Source of the DNA: Candidatus Hydrothermarchaeota archaeon
GTDB taxonomy: Archaea; Hydrothermarchaeota; Hydrothermarchaeia; Hydrothermarchaeales; WAQR01
Length of the DNA stretch: 8,584 bases
Direction: 5' to 3'
NCBI GenBank assembly: GCA_015520145.1
Contig: WAQR01000200.1
Span: 1 to 8,584 of the forward strand
In this document: one piece after another, positions 5,348-8,584 of the stretch
Numbering within the stretch: the first letter of the stretch is position 1
How the letters are laid out: the number at the start of each line of letters is the position of its first letter
The notes under the pieces: generated by a model
Seen by the model: only the letters and a program-made list of their open reading frames with translations
Database searches by the model: none
Told to the model about the DNA's origin: nothing
Made by a program: the position numbers and the translations under genes

Positions 5348-6745
5348 ATGGCAGGCCAGGAAAACTCTGATAACTCGGATACATACATAATAGACCCTGA
5401 TAAATTGCAGAAGGTCTTTGATATCTCTGCAAGATTCATCGATATTACTCTTATAAGTTCAACGGTCAACAGCATCACACTAAAAGACGGTGTTGCCAGG
5501 GACATAACCTCAGGCAGGAACATAGGGGTGGGTATAAGGGTACTTGAAAATACCTGGGGATTTGCATCTTCTACCAGGGTTAATGATATCGGTGATATAC
5601 TGGATATTGTAAAAAAGACTCAAAAGATTGCAAAAAACGGAAAGAGAATCAAGTTCAATTCAAAAGATGCTGTAGAGGACAGGGTACGGACTGAAAGTAA
5701 AATAGACCCCGCCGATGTGGATATAAAAGAGAAGATGGAAATGCTCCACACCGCAGAGGCTGCAACAGGAGATTTTAATGAGGTCGTCAGCACATCTTTT
5801 TCTTATGCCGACTCCACCCAGGATATCTATTACCAGAACATGGAAGGGACGAGGATAGAATCCAGGTACAATAAGATATCTATTTATACATCGGTGTTTG
5901 CAAAAAAAGACGGCCGGATCCAGGTCGGTATGGAGAGGCTCGGCGGAACAGGGGGTTTTGAGATAATAAAAGATACTGAAGAGCTTGCAATAGAGGCATC
6001 AAAAAAGGCTATACGGCTACTTGATGCAGGAGATGCTCCAAGCGGGAATTTCAGGGTGGTCCTTGACCCAAAGTTAACAGGCGTATTTATCCACGAGGCA
6101 CTGGGACATGCAGCAGAGGCTGACCACATCATTCAGGGCGAATCGATACTTCAGGGTAAATTAGGGGAAAAGATAGCCTCTGACATCGTAACTGTGTATG
6201 ACGACCCGACTCTAAAAGGTTCGTTTGGATTCTATCACTACGACTCTGAAGGGATAAAGGGCAAAAAGACATCCATAATAAAAGATGGGATTTTGAAGAC
6301 ATACCTCCACTCCCGCGAGACCTCAAGCGTTTTGGATATGGGTGGTGCAGGGAATGCGAGGGCACAGGGATTCAATTACCAGCCTGTGGTGAGGATGAGC
6401 AATACCTATCTTGAGCCGGGGAAGTCTTCTTTTGAAGAGATGATTGAAGATATAAAAGAAGGGGTCTATCTTAGAGGTTCGAAAGGAGGGGAAGTAGACC
6501 CTGCAAGAGGAGTATTTCAGTTCAGTGCAGAGGAGGGATTTCTCATCAAAGGCGGAGAGATAAAGGAACAGGTAAGAGATGTTGCCATGTCAGGGGAGAC
6601 TTTGAGAATCCTTAAAGACATCGATATGGTCGGAGATGATTTCGATGTCCATATAGGTTACTGCGGCAAGGCATCCCAGCTTGTTCCTGTCGGTGACGGC
6701 GGCCCGCATATCAGGACGTATGCTACAGTTGGAGGCACGGGATGA
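5348..6745 (+). CDS. tldD: TldD metalloprotease subunit
   Basis: This is the catalytic subunit of the TldD/TldE heterodimeric zinc protease, which degrades or trims unfolded peptides in the cytoplasm; its natural substrate in archaea is not established. The 465 residues fit the family. The metal site HEALGH (249-254, pattern HExxxH) is intact, and the third ligand is expected at C439 in GYCGKASQLVPVGDGGPHIR (437-456), matching the CGKxGQ...PVG block of bacterial TldD. The segments IESRYNKIS (170-178) and GGAGNARAQGFNYQPVVRMSN (332-352) are also typical. The first 15 residues (MAGQENSDNSDTYII) are polar and non-conserved. Its stop overlaps the tldE start by 4 bases (ATGA), as expected for subunits made in equal amounts. 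It is divergent from ubiX. Confidence 0.95.
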   Translation: MAGQENSDNSDTYIIDPDKLQKVFDISARFIDITLISSTVNSITLKDGVARDITSGRNIGVGIRVLENTWGFASSTRVNDIGDILDIVKKTQKIAKNGKRIKFNSKDAVEDRVRTESKIDPADVDIKEKMEMLHTAEAATGDFNEVVSTSFSYADSTQDIYYQNMEGTRIESRYNKISIYTSVFAKKDGRIQVGMERLGGTGGFEIIKDTEELAIEASKKAIRLLDAGDAPSGNFRVVLDPKLTGVFIHEALGHAAEADHIIQGESILQGKLGEKIASDIVTVYDDPTLKGSFGFYHYDSEGIKGKKTSIIKDGILKTYLHSRETSSVLDMGGAGNARAQGFNYQPVVRMSNTYLEPGKSSFEEMIEDIKEGVYLRGSKGGEVDPARGVFQFSAEEGFLIKGGEIKEQVRDVAMSGETLRILKDIDMVGDDFDVHIGYCGKASQLVPVGDGGPHIRTYATVGGTG

Positions 6746-8142
6746 TGAGACGAAAAGACGAGAATTCCAGACGTGACGCCAACCTCGACTTTTCGTCGAA
6801 CCAGAGGCTAAAAGGCGAGAATACCAGACGTGATACCCACCACGGCTTTTCGTCGAACCAGAGGCTAAAAGGCGAGGATGCCATAAAACTGCTATCTGAA
6901 AATACCGATGAGGCAGAGATTTATTTTTCCATACACCATTCCAACAGTCTGGGGATAAGAAAAGGGGAGATTGACGTATTCAAGGAAAATGTCGCATCCG
7001 GCTATGGTATAAGGGTGATAAAAGATAAGAAGATGGGATTTTTATACACCAACTCCCTTGACCTTGATGATATTGAAAGGGTCTTAAAGATTGCAAGAGT
7101 TTCAGAAAGAGACGAGTTCCTCTCCCTGCCAGAAATGGATGATCATAATTACAGGGATTCCCGCGAGAATTTCGACCCGGGGATAAAAGACGTTACACCT
7201 GAAACTGCACTGGAATCGGTCTCACAACTTTTAGAATCCTGTGAGGATTATAATGTGAACCCTGCAACAGGAGGGATATCCTGGTCTTATTCTAAAGTGC
7301 AGATATGGAACTCACACGGGGTTTACGGCGTCGATAGAAGCTCGGCATGTATGTGCCATCTAAGTACCGTGAAGGGTGGGAGAGAGCCTGCAACAGGATT
7401 CTATTACGACATTTCCAGATCGTTTGACCTGGATTTCTTTAAAATAGGGGAGACTGCGTCAAGGCTTGCAAGAGACTCGATTGATGCAAAGAGGATTGGA
7501 ACGCTTGATACCACACTGGTATTGAAGCCCCATGCCGTAGGAGAGCTACTGGAGAATGTTTTAATCCCTTCTTTTAATGCTGACAACGTCCAGAGGGGCA
7601 GGTCTGTTCTAAAAGGCAGGGTCGGGGAAAAGGTATTTTCAGAAAACCTTGATATCGTCGATGACGGTACTCTTAAAGATGGGATATATACATCGAAATT
7701 TGACGGTGAGGGAGAGAAGACAAAAAAGACTGCACTGGTGGACAGGGGTATTTTGAGAGGATATCTGTTTGATACCTATACTGCAAATAAAGGAGGGGTG
7801 GAGAGTACAGGCAATGCACAGAGAGATTCTTACAGCGCCCTGCCTTCTGTAGGACCGTCAAATTTTGTTATAAAAGGAAAAAGCGGTGACAGGGGACTTG
7901 AAACCAAAGGACTTGTGGTCTATGGTCTTATTGGTGCACATACAGCAAATCCGATTACCGGGGATTTCTCGGTTGAGACACGAAACGCATTTTTGAACGG
8001 TGAGCCTGTAAAAAAGGCAATACTTTCAGGAAACGTATTTGAACTCTTAAATAAGATAGAAGGGTTCGGTAAAGATGTCAAGCAGGTCTCTTCGATTATG
8101 ACGCCTTCTATTGAGTTTTCAGATGTACGTGTCGTCAGCTAG
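6742..8142 (+). CDS. pmbA: TldE/PmbA protease subunit with a repeat-built N-terminal extension
   Basis: This is the non-catalytic partner of TldD. In the bacterial complex TldE lacks the HExxxH motif and helps hold the substrate, and no such motif is present here. The family match begins at about EDAIKLLSENTDEAEIY (45-61) and continues through LGIRKGEIDVFKENVASGYGIRV (70-92), the NPATGGISWSYSKVQIWNSHG region and the SYSALPSVGPSN and AHTANPITGDFSVE blocks near the C-terminus. At 466 residues it is longer than usual because residues 1-44 are an extra, arginine-rich stretch made of two 19-residue copies (7-25, 26-44) ending in FSSNQRLKG. No in-frame start codon lies between the extension and the core, so the extension appears to be translated. 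GGAGG at 6731-6735 serves an ATG at 6742 or the adjacent ATG at 6745. A hairpin follows directly after the start. Confidence 0.94.
   Translation: MMRRKDENSRRDANLDFSSNQRLKGENTRRDTHHGFSSNQRLKGEDAIKLLSENTDEAEIYFSIHHSNSLGIRKGEIDVFKENVASGYGIRVIKDKKMGFLYTNSLDLDDIERVLKIARVSERDEFLSLPEMDDHNYRDSRENFDPGIKDVTPETALESVSQLLESCEDYNVNPATGGISWSYSKVQIWNSHGVYGVDRSSACMCHLSTVKGGREPATGFYYDISRSFDLDFFKIGETASRLARDSIDAKRIGTLDTTLVLKPHAVGELLENVLIPSFNADNVQRGRSVLKGRVGEKVFSENLDIVDDGTLKDGIYTSKFDGEGEKTKKTALVDRGILRGYLFDTYTANKGGVESTGNAQRDSYSALPSVGPSNFVIKGKSGDRGLETKGLVVYGLIGAHTANPITGDFSVETRNAFLNGEPVKKAILSGNVFELLNKIEGFGKDVKQVSSIMTPSIEFSDVRVVS
6749..6797 (+). other. inverted repeat / possible mRNA hairpin at the tldE start
   Basis: GACGAAAAGACGAG at 6749-6762 pairs with CTCGACTTTTCGTC at 6784-6797, 13 of 14 positions complementary, with a 21-base loop. 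It starts only a few bases after the tldE ATG, where it could affect initiation or the ratio of TldE to TldD. A further CTTTTCGTC at 6846-6854, from the second repeat unit, could compete for the left arm. Confidence 0.65.
6760..6873 (+). repeat. 57-base tandem duplication in tldE
   Basis: Unit 1 (6760-6816) and unit 2 (6817-6873) are identical at 51 of 57 positions. The last 28 bases are perfect and the six differences lie in the first half. The 18 bases just before the array (6748-6765, overlapping unit 1) resemble the tail and head of a unit (15 of 18), so about 2.3 copies fill the whole N-terminus. Each unit encodes 19 residues and keeps frame. Confidence 0.9.
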
Positions 8143-8195
8143 TGCCGCCATAATGTCACACCTAATGCCACAGCAAGCCACTGCAATAAAGAAAG

Positions 8196-8204
8196 ATAAA
8201 AATA
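8196..8204 (+). promoter_or_regulatory. putative TATA box for the 118-aa gene
   Basis: ATAAAAATA has its centre 27 bases before the ATG at 8227, the same spacing as at tldD, predicting a leaderless transcript. An AGGAG at 8207-8211 lies 15 bases from the ATG, rather far for a ribosome-binding site. The gap 8143-8226 otherwise holds nothing recognisable and no clear terminator. Confidence 0.5.
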
Positions 8205-8226
8205 CCAGGAGATTAAATTAAAGCGT

Positions 8227-8583
8227 ATGGATTTTATTGACAGTGCCCTGAAGGTCATGAAGGCATTTAAAGAGAAACGTGCACCAAGGCCGAAGATGAG
8301 GATGGAATTAAGAGCAAAAGAACGGCCGGTGGAGCTTACAGTCAAGAATATCGGGAAAGAGCTGGCGTCTAATTGTGTTGTGACGTGTACTTCTGAGGAT
8401 GGGAGGACAATTTTAAAGGAAAAGATAAATGACCTCTATCCTTACAGTTCCCGTGATTTCACCCTGCTGAATATAAATAACCTTGACAGGAAGATCAAGG
8501 TCACGGTCAGTTATGGGGCTCCAAATGGGCGGAGATTTACCCAGGAGAAGGGATTCAGGCTCCCGAAAACAGAGTTTTCATAG
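8227..8583 (+). CDS. hypothetical 118-aa protein with a possible CARDB/Ig-like beta domain
   Basis: I do not recognise a named family. The first 28 residues are helical and basic (MDFIDSALKVMKAFKEKRAPRPK), not a signal peptide, so it is probably cytoplasmic or peripheral. From about residue 32 to 110 it alternates beta-like stretches: PVELTVKNIGKELASNCVVT (34-53), then GRTILKEKINDL, RDFTLLNI, and KIKVTVSYGAPNGRRF. The pattern 'LTVKNIGKELASN' followed by strands resembles CARDB or other immunoglobulin-like adhesion domains, where 'V.N.G...A..' is common. This is a fold impression, not a family assignment. The ATG at 8227 is the only ATG available at that end and lies at leaderless distance from a TATA-like box. 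It follows tldE by 84 bases in the same direction with its own apparent promoter, so a functional link to TldD/TldE is uncertain. The gene is complete, ending in TAG. Confidence 0.8.
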   Translation: MDFIDSALKVMKAFKEKRAPRPKMRMELRAKERPVELTVKNIGKELASNCVVTCTSEDGRTILKEKINDLYPYSSRDFTLLNINNLDRKIKVTVSYGAPNGRRFTQEKGFRLPKTEFS

Positions 8584-8584
8584 G

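Noticed and set aside
6749..6854. Insertion sequence or MITE in tldE
   Set aside because: The inverted repeat is good, but there is no target-site duplication, and the repeats preserve the frame; kept only as a hypothesis under the hairpin finding.
6760..6873. CRISPR-like repeat-spacer array
   Set aside because: Only two units, with 12-base variable parts, lying in frame inside tldE; this is a coding tandem duplication, with no cas genes or further repeats.

Overview
The window looks archaeal, most likely a euryarchaeote. Ribosome-binding sites are of the GGTGA/GGAGG type, TATA-like boxes sit at archaeal spacing, two genes appear to make leaderless transcripts, Arg is mostly AGA/AGG, and the gene content fits (an archaeal-type UbiD/UbiX pair, a TldD/TldE pair, a CBS-domain protein, and a VapC module). 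A methanogen or ANME-like lineage is a guess that the sequence alone cannot settle.

Minus strand, read right to left from a divergent promoter region at 5197-5347: ubiX (flavin prenyltransferase, 5196-4648) abuts a two-CBS-domain protein (4647-3844). Then comes an AT-rich three-gene cassette with overlapping ends: a TIGR04255-family protein (3832-3086), a 122-residue putative antitoxin (3086-2718) and a VapC-type PIN toxin (2721-2305). After a short AT-rich gap with its own promoter-like box come a UbiD-family decarboxylase (2192-861), probably the archaeal anhydromevalonate phosphate decarboxylase, and the N-terminal third of a P-type cation ATPase that leaves the window at base 1. UbiX would make the prenylated FMN that the UbiD protein needs, so the two probably belong together functionally. 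The toxin-like cassette sits between them and looks like a later insertion.

Plus strand: tldD (5348-6745, with the HExxxH metalloprotease motif) overlaps tldE/pmbA (6742-8142) by 4 bases. After 84 bases follows a complete 118-residue protein of unknown function (8227-8583).

The most unusual features are these: (1) the TIGR04255 / 122-aa / VapC module, bounded by two copies of a 10-base sequence that covers the ribosome-binding sites; (2) an extra N-terminus of about 44 residues on TldE, built from a 57-base tandem duplication and able to form a strong hairpin just after the start codon; (3) a His-Thr-Pro repeat inserted in the actuator domain of the ATPase, right after the TGES motif; (4) a general abundance of short tandem or near-tandem duplications, several at gene starts or ends. 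No RNA genes, CRISPR arrays or insertion sequences were seen, and no convincing terminators.
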